DNA from: Anaerostipes sp. MSJ-23
GTDB lineage: Bacteria; Bacillota; Clostridia; Lachnospirales; Lachnospiraceae
Direction: 5' to 3'
Assembly: GCF_018918155.1 (NCBI RefSeq)
Contig: NZ_JAHLPY010000008.1
Span: 24,663-88,662, forward strand
DNA length: 64,000 nucleotides
A program made the translations under genes and the position numbers. Under the pieces are notes generated by a model. That model was not told the DNA's origin and ran no database searches. It saw only the letters and a list, made by a program, of their open reading frames with translations. Shown piece by piece: positions 45,525 through 54,044 of the stretch. Position 1 is the first letter of the stretch. Every line of letters starts with the position of its first letter.

Positions 45525-45570
45525 AACAGCCGACGAAGGGTAAAATTCTTCGCCGGTTGTTCTTTTATTT
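45525..45570 (+). terminator. Terminator before the antiporter gene
   Basis: AACAGCCGACGAAG at 45525-45538 pairs with CTTCGCCGGTTGTT at 45548-45561 (one mismatch), followed by CTTTTATTT. It ends only about 10 nt before the antiporter ribosome site, so it might instead act as a conditional leader structure. Confidence 0.65.
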
Positions 45571-45582
45571 GGAGGGAGAATC

Positions 45583-47169
45583 ATGAATTTATCTTTTTTA
45601 ATCTGTGCAGTCGTATTGTTCCTCTGCATTTTTTTAAACAGAATTTCTGGAAAACTTGGAGTTCCAAGTCTTTTAATATTTATGGTACTTGGAATGTTAT
45701 TTGGAACGGAGGGTATTTTTAAGATTGCGTTTAGTAATTTTGAACTTGCCGAGACGATTTGTACGGCAGCGCTTGTATTTATTATGTTTTATGGAGGATA
45801 TTCAACCAGCTGGAAGCATGCCAGGGTGGCAGCACCAAGAGCACTGCTTTTATCGACTGCAGGAGTTGTTATGACTTCTGCTCTTGTATGCCTTTGCTGT
45901 CATTATATACTTCATATTGCTTTTACAGAAAGTTTTTTGATTGGATCAGTGGTAAGTTGTACAGATGCAGCTTCTGTATTTTCTATTTTCCGATCAAAAA
46001 ATTTAAATCTTCAAGGAGATCTTGCGCCAATGCTTGAGATTGAAAGCGGCAGTAATGATCCATTTGCTTATATGCTTACTATGATAGCCATTACAATTAT
46101 GAAAGGGGGTAAACTTCAATCCCTTGGAAGTATGATTGTATTACAGCTTATTATGGGAATTGCTGTTGGAGTAATCGTTGGTGTAGCAGCACCGAGAGTT
46201 ATTTGAAAATTTAAATTTTATGCAGATGGTTTTGATTCTATTTTTACATTAGCAGTAGCTCTTGTTTCTTATAGTATGGCAGCATTTTTAGGTGGAAATG
46301 GATTTCTTTCTGTTTATTTGACAGGTTTGATCATGGGAAATACGAAATCAAAACATAAAGCAGATATTGTACATTTTTTTGATAATATTACAATGCTTGC
46401 ACAGATGACAGCCTTCTTTTTGTTAGGCCTTCTTTCTTTTCCATCACAAATGTTTCATTCTTTGCCACAAACAGTGATTATTGTATTATTCCTTACTTTG
46501 GTTGCAAGACCGGTTGCTGTTTTTTTATTAACAGGAAGAAAATATTCCATTCAAGAAAAAATTTTCATTTCTTGGGCTGGACTTCGTGGGGCTTCTGCTA
46601 TTGTGTTTGCCATTATTGTATCCGTTAGCGGTCTAGAAACAAAAAGTAATGTTTTTCATATTGTTTTTGGTCTTGCAATCCTTTCGGTTGCGATTCAGGG
46701 AACGTTGCTTCCATGGGTGGCAGAAAAGCTTGGGCTTATTGATGAAGAAAATAATGTATTAAATACGTTTACAGATTATCAGGAAGATTCTTCTATGACT
46801 CTGATGCAGCTTCATATTTCAAAAGGACATAACTGGGAAAATCATTTGTTAAAAGATGTAAGTCTTCCAACCGATTCTCTTGCCATGGTTATTCGTAGAG
46901 GTGATGAAACAATGATTCCAAAAGGAGATACAAGGATTCTTGCTGGAGATGATGTTGTTTTAAGCGTACCTGGATATGAATCTGTTCATGACATTGAATT
47001 GAAAGAAGAAACAATAGGAAAAGATCATCCGTGGAAAGATAGAAAGATCAGCGAACTTGACCTTGAAGACCATGTATTGGTTGCTATGATTAAAAGAGAA
47101 GATCGCAATATTATACCGAAAGGAAATACAACTATTCAAGAGGGAGATATCCTTGTAATATATAACTAG
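45583..47169 (+). pseudogene. CPA1 cation/proton antiporter (NhaP2/CvrA type) with in-frame stop
   Basis: The frame encodes a K+/Na+:H+ antiporter of about 528 residues: N-terminal helices with the CTDAASVFSIFR and ESGSNDPFAYML ion-site motifs, then a hydrophobic C-terminal half and two TrkA-C-type domains (about 400-528). An in-frame TGA at 46204-46206 (after AAPRVI) splits it; coding quality continues unchanged on the far side in the same frame (KFKFYADGFDSIFTL). A single base change from AGA, CGA or GGA would explain it. The first 207 residues and the rest from Met232 could in theory be made separately, but neither would be a whole transporter. Confidence 0.82.
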
Positions 47170-47264
47170 AGACTTGTGCTTCCCATGGTTCTATGTTACA
47201 CTAACTAATTGATACGTTGTAAATTCGAAGAATAGGAAAAGAAGACAAAGGAGCCAAAAATCTT

Positions 47265-48224
47265 ATGGGATGGAATAAAATTACAATTCATACATTGACA
47301 TCTGCAGAAGATATGATTAGTTATGAACTAACACAGCTTGGAGCGGCTGGTGTGGAAGTAGAAGATCATGTGACTTTGACAGAGGAAGAAAAGAAAGTAA
47401 TGTATGTCGATCTTTTGCCAGATGAAATAGCACCAGATGATGGAACGGCAAAGATCCACTGTTACTTTGATGAAAATGAAAATCTAGAAAAGATTACAAT
47501 GGATATTCAGGCGATGCTTCAGCGTTTAAGCGGGTTTATGGATATTGGAGAAGGACGTATTTCTTTTGGAAAGACAAAAGAGGAAGACTGGGTAAATAAC
47601 TGGAAGAAATTTTTCAAACCAATTCAGTTAGATGAGCAAATCATCATCAAACCAACTTGGGAGACACTGGATCATGTTAGTGACGATATGATCGTTGTGG
47701 AAATTGATCCAGGAACAGCCTTTGGAACCGGTTCCCATGAAACAACAAAACTTTGTATAGAAGGTATGAAACCCTATATAAAAGAAAATACAAAGATTTT
47801 AGATATTGGATGCGGAAGTGGAATTTTATCAGTGATTGGGCTGAAACTTGGAGCCAATCATGCAGTGCTGACAGATATTGATCCAAATGCGATGATAGCT
47901 TCAAAAGAAAACTTTGAAGTAAATCATATTTCACAAGATCAGTATGATCTTTATCAGGGAAATGTTTTGGATGATGCACAATTTGCAAAATCTTTGGGAG
48001 AAAAATGTTATCCGGTGGTAGTTGCTAACATTCTTGCAGATGTTATTTCTCCATTGATTGAGATTGTTGATCAGTTTTTAACTGAAGATGGTGTTTTTGT
48101 TATTTCTGGAATTATTGATACAAAGGAAGAAGAAATTTCACAGAAACTGGAAACTTATGGATTTAGAATTATAGAAACAAGAAGAATGAAAGACTGGGTT
48201 TCTATGACTGCCAAGAAGAGGTAG
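47265..48224 (+). CDS. prmA: Ribosomal protein L11 methyltransferase
   Basis: PrmA trimethylates ribosomal protein L11, 319 residues. Motifs: DPGTAFGTGSHETT and the SAM site LDIGCGSGILSV near residue 180, then NILADVI, the catalytic NxxA-like element. It is followed 3 nt later by rsmE, as in most Firmicutes, where the pair normally follows dnaJ; here three genes lie between. Confidence 0.95.
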   Translation: MGWNKITIHTLTSAEDMISYELTQLGAAGVEVEDHVTLTEEEKKVMYVDLLPDEIAPDDGTAKIHCYFDENENLEKITMDIQAMLQRLSGFMDIGEGRISFGKTKEEDWVNNWKKFFKPIQLDEQIIIKPTWETLDHVSDDMIVVEIDPGTAFGTGSHETTKLCIEGMKPYIKENTKILDIGCGSGILSVIGLKLGANHAVLTDIDPNAMIASKENFEVNHISQDQYDLYQGNVLDDAQFAKSLGEKCYPVVVANILADVISPLIEIVDQFLTEDGVFVISGIIDTKEEEISQKLETYGFRIIETRRMKDWVSMTAKKR

Positions 48225-48227
48225 CCT

Positions 48228-48968
48228 ATGTATCGTTTTTTTGTAAAAGAAGATCAGATTCATGATGGATCTGTATGGATTGTTGGAGAGGATGTTAATC
48301 ATATAAAAAATGTTCTTCGAATGAAAACAGGTGACAGGATTTTTATAAGCTGTGAAAACAGTCTGGAATATGAATGTGAACTAAAAGAACTAGGTGAAAA
48401 ACAAATAGAAGCGGAAATTTTTGATGTGCACGGAATGGAGACGGAACTTCCGGCAGAGATTATTTTATATCAAGCACTTCCTAAAGGTGATAAAATGGAA
48501 TTCATTATTCAGAAAGCTGTGGAACTTGGTGTAAGTAAGATCGTTCCGGTGAGAATGAAACGCTGTGTTGTAAAATTAGATGAAAAAAAGGCAGATAAAA
48601 AGGTAAAACGCTGGAATTTGATTGCTCTTAGCGCAGCAAAACAATCAAAGAGGGGAATGATACCAAAGGTTTCGAAAGTTCTTGATTATACACAAGTATT
48701 AAAAGAAGCAGAAAATCTTGATTTGTTATTAGTTCCTTATGAAGAAGAAAGAGGCATTGCCTATTCTAGAGAGCTTATAAAAAAAGTACCAGGGAAAAAA
48801 TCGATTGGGATCATGATTGGGCCAGAAGGTGGTTTTGAAAAGACAGAGATTGAGGCTGCAAAACAGGTGGGCGGAAAGACATTGACGCTTGGAAAGAGAA
48901 TTTTGCGTACAGAGACTGCTGGTATGACCATGTTATCGATTCTAATGTTTACATTGGAGGAGGCATAA
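48228..48968 (+). CDS. rsmE: 16S rRNA (uracil1498-N3)-methyltransferase
   Basis: RsmE methylates U1498 of 16S rRNA, 246 residues with a PUA-like N-terminal domain and a SPOUT-knot methyltransferase domain. GPEGGFEKTEI and LGKRILRTETAG near the C-terminus are the conserved SAM-binding knot motifs. The next gene starts 1 nt after the stop. Confidence 0.95.
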   Translation: MYRFFVKEDQIHDGSVWIVGEDVNHIKNVLRMKTGDRIFISCENSLEYECELKELGEKQIEAEIFDVHGMETELPAEIILYQALPKGDKMEFIIQKAVELGVSKIVPVRMKRCVVKLDEKKADKKVKRWNLIALSAAKQSKRGMIPKVSKVLDYTQVLKEAENLDLLLVPYEEERGIAYSRELIKKVPGKKSIGIMIGPEGGFEKTEIEAAKQVGGKTLTLGKRILRTETAGMTMLSILMFTLEEA

Positions 48969-48969
48969 A

Positions 48970-50112
48970 ATGATTTATTTTGATAATGCAGCGACAACAA
49001 GAGTATTTCCTGAAGTTGTGAAAGTCATGCAGGATGCCATGGAAAGTTCTTATGGGAACCCATCTGCAAAACATATGAAGGGAATGGAAGCTGAGAATCT
49101 TGTAAAAAAAGCGCAGGAGGTTATTGCTAAAACATTAAAGGCAAAACCAAAGGAAATTTTATTTACTTCTGGAGGAACAGAGTCAAACAATACAGCACTG
49201 ATCGGAACAGCTCTGGCTAATCAGAGAAAAGGGAAACATATTATTACAACAAAAATTGAACATGCATCTGTTTATGAACCGATTGCATGGCTTTGTGAGC
49301 AAGGATTTGAGATTACATATCTTGATGTGACTGCAGAGGGAATTATTGATCTGGAACAGTTAAAAAATGCAATACGGGAAGATACAATCCTTGTATCTTG
49401 TATGATGATCAATAATGAGATTGGTGCAATAGAACCAATCGAGGAAGCTGGAAAGATCATCAAAGAAAAAAATCCAGAAACAATTTTTCATGTGGATGCA
49501 ATTCAGGCGTATGGTAAAATGCCGATTATTCCAAAAAATTTAAAAATAGATCTGCTTTCTATGAGCGGGCATAAAATTCACGGACCAAAAGGAATTGGCT
49601 TTCTGTATATAAAAGAAGGAACAAAAATTCAACCAATTATTTTTGGCGGTGGACAGCAAAAGGGAATGCGTTCTGGAACAGAAAATGTACCTGGAATTGT
49701 AGGACTTGCTTGTGCATGTGAAAAAATGATAAAAAATGATTATGAAAATGCACAAAGGATTCGCGAAGTAAAAGAGTATTTTCAGGAGAGAATAAAAGAA
49801 ATTGAAGATATAAAAGATAATTCTGGTCAGGCACCACATATTGCGAGCATCAGTTTTAAGAAAATTCGAAGTGAGGTATTGCTGCATGCGTTGGAAGATA
49901 GAGGAATTTATGTATCTTCAGGATCTGCATGTTCCTCGAATAAAAAACAGGTTGTCAGCGGCACATTAAATGCAATTGCACTTGCAGATGAGTATAAAGA
50001 TGGAACTTTGCGTTTTAGCTTTTCTATAGAGAATACAAAAGAAGAAGTTGATGAAACAATTGAGGTATTAAAGGAACTTGTTCCAATGCTTCGTAAATTT
50101 GTAAGAAGATAA
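48970..50112 (+). CDS. Cysteine desulfurase (NifS/IscS family)
   Basis: PLP enzyme of 380 residues that releases sulfur from cysteine. The PLP lysine is near residue 202 in SMSGHKIHGPKG; the catalytic loop cysteine is in SSGSACSSNKK near residue 320. With thiI 18 nt downstream, its main job is likely to supply sulfur for 4-thiouridine in tRNA, like Bacillus NifZ. Start ATG 48970 is 8 nt from GGAGG, which lies inside rsmE. Confidence 0.93.
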   Translation: MIYFDNAATTRVFPEVVKVMQDAMESSYGNPSAKHMKGMEAENLVKKAQEVIAKTLKAKPKEILFTSGGTESNNTALIGTALANQRKGKHIITTKIEHASVYEPIAWLCEQGFEITYLDVTAEGIIDLEQLKNAIREDTILVSCMMINNEIGAIEPIEEAGKIIKEKNPETIFHVDAIQAYGKMPIIPKNLKIDLLSMSGHKIHGPKGIGFLYIKEGTKIQPIIFGGGQQKGMRSGTENVPGIVGLACACEKMIKNDYENAQRIREVKEYFQERIKEIEDIKDNSGQAPHIASISFKKIRSEVLLHALEDRGIYVSSGSACSSNKKQVVSGTLNAIALADEYKDGTLRFSFSIENTKEEVDETIEVLKELVPMLRKFVRR

Positions 50113-50130
50113 AAGAGAAGGAGTGAATAC

Positions 50131-51309
50131 ATGAAGGTAACAGCCTTTTTGATTAAGTATGGCGAAATTGCCATCAAAGGAAAAAACAGATACATGTTTG
50201 AAGACGCCCTAATGCGTCAGATTCGTTTTGCAATGAAACCGGTAGGTGAATTTGAAGTAAGAAAAGAATCTGGACGTATGTTTGTTGAAGGACGTGGAGA
50301 TTTTGATTATGATGAAGCGGTAGAGGCTTTACAGAAAGTCTTTGGAATTGTAGGAATTTGTCCAATGATCATTGAAGAGACAAAAGATATTGATCATTTA
50401 AGAAAAACTGTTCTTAATTTTATCGATGAGCAGTATCCAGTCAAAGATTTTACATTTAAAGTTCATGCAAGAAGAGGAGATAAGCAGTTTCCAATGAATT
50501 CCATGGAATTAAACATGGACATCGGAGAAAAGATTTTGGAAGCATTTGACGGAGTTCGTGTAGATGTCCATCATCCAGATGTAATGGTAAATATTGAGGT
50601 ACGTAAATATATTTATATTTATTCTCAGGAAATTAAAGGACCAGGTGGAATGCCAGTAGGAACGAATGGAAAAGCTATGCTTCTTTTATCTGGCGGAATT
50701 GATAGTCCGGTTGCAGGATATATGATTGCCAAAAGAGGAGTACGCATTGATGCAACTTATTTTCATGCACCTCCGTATACAAGTGAACGTGCAAAACAAA
50801 AAGTAGTGGATCTTGCGAAGATTGTTGCTAAATATGCAGGGCCAATCAATTTGCATGTTGTAAACTTTACGGATATTCAGCTGGCAATTTATGAAAAATG
50901 CCCGCACGATGAGCTAACAATCATTATGAGAAGATATATGATGAAAATTGCAGAGCATTTTGCAAACGAGGGAGAATCTCTTGCATTAATTACGGGAGAA
51001 AGTATTGGACAGGTGGCAAGTCAGACAATTCATAATCTGGCAATTACAAATGAAGTATGCCATATGCCAGTCTTCCGTCCTTGTATTGGAATGGATAAAC
51101 AAGAAATTGTTGATATTGCAGAAAAAATCGGAACATTTGAAACTTCAATTCAGCCATTTGAAGATTGCTGTACGATTTTTGTTGCCAAACACCCAGTTAC
51201 AAAGGGTAATTTAAACAGAATTCGGAAATCGGAACAGAAACTGGATGATGTAATTGATGACTTAATGAAAAAAGCCATCGATTCTACAGAAATTATTTCT
51301 GTAAAATAA
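50131..51309 (+). CDS. thiI: tRNA 4-thiouridine synthase ThiI
   Basis: ThiI adenylates U8 of tRNA and inserts sulfur, 392 residues. An N-terminal ferredoxin-like and THUMP region (1-170) is followed by the PP-loop LLLSGGIDSPVAGYM near residue 187. There is no C-terminal rhodanese domain, as in the Bacillus form, so sulfur comes from the desulfurase encoded just upstream. Its 3' end overlaps the converging HPr-like gene by 17 nt. Confidence 0.95.
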   Translation: MKVTAFLIKYGEIAIKGKNRYMFEDALMRQIRFAMKPVGEFEVRKESGRMFVEGRGDFDYDEAVEALQKVFGIVGICPMIIEETKDIDHLRKTVLNFIDEQYPVKDFTFKVHARRGDKQFPMNSMELNMDIGEKILEAFDGVRVDVHHPDVMVNIEVRKYIYIYSQEIKGPGGMPVGTNGKAMLLLSGGIDSPVAGYMIAKRGVRIDATYFHAPPYTSERAKQKVVDLAKIVAKYAGPINLHVVNFTDIQLAIYEKCPHDELTIIMRRYMMKIAEHFANEGESLALITGESIGQVASQTIHNLAITNEVCHMPVFRPCIGMDKQEIVDIAEKIGTFETSIQPFEDCCTIFVAKHPVTKGNLNRIRKSEQKLDDVIDDLMKKAIDSTEIISVK

Positions 51310-51526
51310 ATGGCTTGATCTGTTGAAGAATTTCATCTTCGAAATTAGAAGTAACGGTGAGTTTTAATGGCCTGGTAAGATCCAGGCTTAAAAGACTCAT
51401 CAGTGACTTTGCATCGACAACATAAGGTCCAGCAGCGATTTCATAACTGCCTGGATATCGGTCAATAATATCCACGAAAGAATGGAGTTCTTTAATGGAG
51501 TTCAGCTTGATTAATGTGTCACACAT
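51293..51526 (-). CDS. HPr-like protein lacking the phosphorylatable histidine
   Basis: A 77-residue HPr-fold protein. The segment DAKSLMSLLSLDL matches the Ser46 region of HPr (K-S-x-M), with Ser41 as the regulatory serine; in the alignment the His15 position falls near Ser10, so PTS phosphotransfer is not expected. That resembles Crh, the catabolite-repression HPr paralogue, in pattern but not in detail. The ATG at 51526 has GGAG 8 nt upstream and is preferred to 51565. It stands alone on the minus strand. Confidence 0.7.
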   Translation of the reverse strand: MCDTLIKLNSIKELHSFVDIIDRYPGSYEIAAGPYVVDAKSLMSLLSLDLTRPLKLTVTSNFEDEILQQIKPFILQK

Positions 51527-51621
51527 AGATAATCTCCTTATATGTATATTGTTTATTCCTGACATTATTATGGAGATAGTGTACTCGCATTTTAAAAAAA
51601 AGTCAATAGAAAGGGAATTTT

Positions 51622-52956
51622 ATGAATTTACAGGGAAAGAAAGCGGCGATTGTTACGCTGGGGTGTAAAGTCAATCAGTATGAGACAGATGCTATGAGCG
51701 GAATGCTGGAAAAAGCAGGTGTGATCATGGTAGATGCGAAGGAGCCGGCAGACATTTATATCGTCAATACCTGTTCAGTAACGAACATGGCGGAACGAAA
51801 ATCAAGGCAGATGCTCCACCGTGCAAGAAAGAAAAATTCTCATGTAGTGGTAGTCGCTGTAGGGTGTTATGCTCAGGTTGGGAAAGAAGAACTAGCAAAA
51901 GATGAAAATATTGATCTGATTATTGGAAATAATAAAAAAAAGGAACTGATCAAAATTCTTTCAGACTATGTTCCTAATGATGATGCAGATCTTGAAGTAG
52001 AGGATATTGCATCAGATAAAGAATATGAAACGTTATCTATTGATCATCTTGAGACCCATACGAGAGCCTATATTAAAGTACAAGATGGATGTAATCAGTT
52101 TTGTTCTTATTGTATTATTCCTTATGCAAGAGGAAGAGTACGCAGTAGGAAAAAAGAGGAAGTTCTTTGTGAGATTGAAGAATTAGCAAAGAAAGGGTGT
52201 CAGGAATTTGTCATTACAGGAATTCACGTGACATCTTATGGAAAAGATCTTGAGAATATTTCGTTGATTGATCTCTTAGAAAAAATTGGGCAGATCGAAG
52301 GCGTAAAGAGAATTCGTCTTGGTTCTTTGGAACCTGGTTTTATTACAGAAGATGTAGTAAAGAGGCTGAGTGCTATGGAAAATTTTTGTCCACATTTTCA
52401 TTTATCTTTGCAAAGTGGATGCGATACGGTATTAAAGCGAATGAATCGTCGATATACGACCAAAGAAATTAAAGAAAAATGTAAATTACTACGGAAATAT
52501 TTTAAGGATCCGGCATTGACTACAGATATTATTGTTGGATTTCCGGGGGAAACACAAGAAGAATTTGAACAGACAGAGAAATTTTTAGAAGAAATTAATC
52601 TTTATGAAATGCATATTTTTAAATATTCGAAACGAAAAGGAACAAAAGCAGCACAGATGGATCATCAGGTAAATGATCAAGAAAAAGCTAAGAGAAGCAG
52701 TGTTTTACTTGCTATGTCAAAGATGCATCAAAAAGATTTTGAAAACAAGCAGTTGGGACAACCAAAAGAAATCCTGATTGAAGAGGCTTTGCATGGAAGA
52801 GATGGATGGTACATTGGGCATACAAGAGAGTATATAAAAACAGCTGTTCAGAGCGAAGTTCCACTGGAAAATCAGATTATTCATGCCGTTTTAAAACAAA
52901 TTTCAAAAGATGGATATGTAGAAGGAGAAATCGTATCTGCACAGGGAAATTGTTAA
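51622..52956 (+). CDS. mtaB: tRNA (N6-threonylcarbamoyladenosine37-C2)-methylthiotransferase
   Basis: MtaB methylthiolates t6A37 in ANN-decoding tRNAs, 444 residues. The N-terminal domain cysteines are in TLGCKVNQYE, VNTCSVTN and VAVGCYAQ; the radical-SAM motif is CNQFCSYCIIPYARG; a TRAM domain ends the protein. An intact AGGGAA ribosome site lies 8 nt before the ATG. Confidence 0.95.
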   Translation: MNLQGKKAAIVTLGCKVNQYETDAMSGMLEKAGVIMVDAKEPADIYIVNTCSVTNMAERKSRQMLHRARKKNSHVVVVAVGCYAQVGKEELAKDENIDLIIGNNKKKELIKILSDYVPNDDADLEVEDIASDKEYETLSIDHLETHTRAYIKVQDGCNQFCSYCIIPYARGRVRSRKKEEVLCEIEELAKKGCQEFVITGIHVTSYGKDLENISLIDLLEKIGQIEGVKRIRLGSLEPGFITEDVVKRLSAMENFCPHFHLSLQSGCDTVLKRMNRRYTTKEIKEKCKLLRKYFKDPALTTDIIVGFPGETQEEFEQTEKFLEEINLYEMHIFKYSKRKGTKAAQMDHQVNDQEKAKRSSVLLAMSKMHQKDFENKQLGQPKEILIEEALHGRDGWYIGHTREYIKTAVQSEVPLENQIIHAVLKQISKDGYVEGEIVSAQGNC

Positions 52957-52982
52957 GTACATGTGAAATTTCCGGTTTACCA

Positions 52983-53011
52983 TTGATATTTTAATTTTTT
53001 TATATTAGAAT
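52983..53011 (+). promoter_or_regulatory. Promoter of the ireB-ruvX-DUF1292 operon
   Basis: TTGATA at 52983-52988 and TAGAAT at 53006-53011 with a 17-nt spacer, about 30 nt before ireB. Confidence 0.65.
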
Positions 53012-53041
53012 AAAGTTATATATGAAAGGGACGTGATAACT

Positions 53042-53296
53042 ATGGATAACAATCATACACAGCATTTTTCAGTTGTAAAAGAAGAACTGGACGTACACAT
53101 GATTCTGGCACGTGTGTATGAAGCACTACAGGAAAAAGGATATAACCCAGTCAATCAAATGGTTGGGTATATTATGTCAGGAGATCCAACATATATTACC
53201 AGTCATAATAATGCAAGAAGTATTATTAACAAGGTAGAACGCGATGAGATCATAGAAGCTTTGTTTGAAAACTATATTGAAACGAAGTTAAGGTAA
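53042..53296 (+). CDS. ireB: IreB family regulatory phosphoprotein (UPF0297)
   Basis: An 84-residue protein of the IreB/YrzL family, in Enterococcus a target of the PASTA kinase IreK that affects cephalosporin resistance. The sequence begins [11 protein letters not shown] and contains [19 protein letters not shown], both hallmarks. The ATG at 53042 is used rather than the GTG at 53033. The order ireB-ruvX-DUF1292 is conserved in Firmicutes. Confidence 0.93.
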   Translation: MDNNHTQHFSVVKEELDVHMILARVYEALQEKGYNPVNQMVGYIMSGDPTYITSHNNARSIINKVERDEIIEALFENYIETKLR

Positions 53297-53303
53297 ATCT
53301 TTT

Positions 53304-53732
53304 ATGAAGAGAATATTAGGCTTAGATTATGGGACCAAAACAGTTGGAGTCGCTTTAAGTGATGAACTTGGACTAACGGCACAGCCGCTTGAGACAATTA
53401 CGCGCAAGGATCCGAATAAACTTCGAAAGACTTATGCGAGAATTGAAGCGCTGGCAAAAGAATATGAAGTAGACAAGATTGTTCTTGGATTGCCAAAAAA
53501 TATGAACAATACGATCGGAGAGCGGGGAGAAGCAACCATAGATTTCCGTGATGCTTTAGTGCGTCGTACAGGACTTGAAGTCATTTTATGGGATGAAAGG
53601 CTTACGACGGTTGCATCGGAAAGAGTGTTGATGGAAAGCGGTGTAAGACGCGAAAATCGTAAAGAAGTAATCGATCAGATTGCCGCCTCATTTATATTAC
53701 AGGGATATCTGAATTCCCTAAAGAAAGGATAG
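53304..53732 (+). CDS. ruvX: RuvX/YqgF, pre-16S rRNA processing nuclease
   Basis: A 142-residue RNase H-fold nuclease linked to 16S rRNA 5'-end maturation. The acidic motifs [24 protein letters not shown] and WDERLTT are all present. It sits 7 nt after ireB and 6 nt before the DUF1292 gene. Confidence 0.95.
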   Translation: MKRILGLDYGTKTVGVALSDELGLTAQPLETITRKDPNKLRKTYARIEALAKEYEVDKIVLGLPKNMNNTIGERGEATIDFRDALVRRTGLEVILWDERLTTVASERVLMESGVRRENRKEVIDQIAASFILQGYLNSLKKG

Positions 53733-53738
53733 GATGAA

Positions 53739-54005
53739 ATGGGAAAGAATGAAAATAAGATTCAGCTTTTCGATGATGACGGGAATGAGATTGAACTATT
53801 TGTTATCGAACAGACAACACTTGCAGGAAACAATTATCTTTTAGTAGCAGATTCCATGCAAGATGATGGGGTTGTCATGATTATGAAAGAAGTAGAATTG
53901 GAAGATGACTTCGTATCCTATGAATTTGTAGAGGATGATGAAGAACTGAAAATGATTTCAGGAATTTTTAATGAATTAACCGATGATTTTGAAGTGAGTT
54001 TATAA
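53739..54005 (+). CDS. DUF1292 family protein (YrzB-like)
   Basis: An 88-residue, strongly acidic protein (FDDDGNEIELFVIEQT, VEDDEELKM) of the DUF1292/YrzB family, which usually accompanies ireB and ruvX. No function is known. Confidence 0.9.
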   Translation: MGKNENKIQLFDDDGNEIELFVIEQTTLAGNNYLLVADSMQDDGVVMIMKEVELEDDFVSYEFVEDDEELKMISGIFNELTDDFEVSL

Positions 54006-54044
54006 ACAATCGATTGTCAGACCGGAAGAACATGGAGGAAAATT

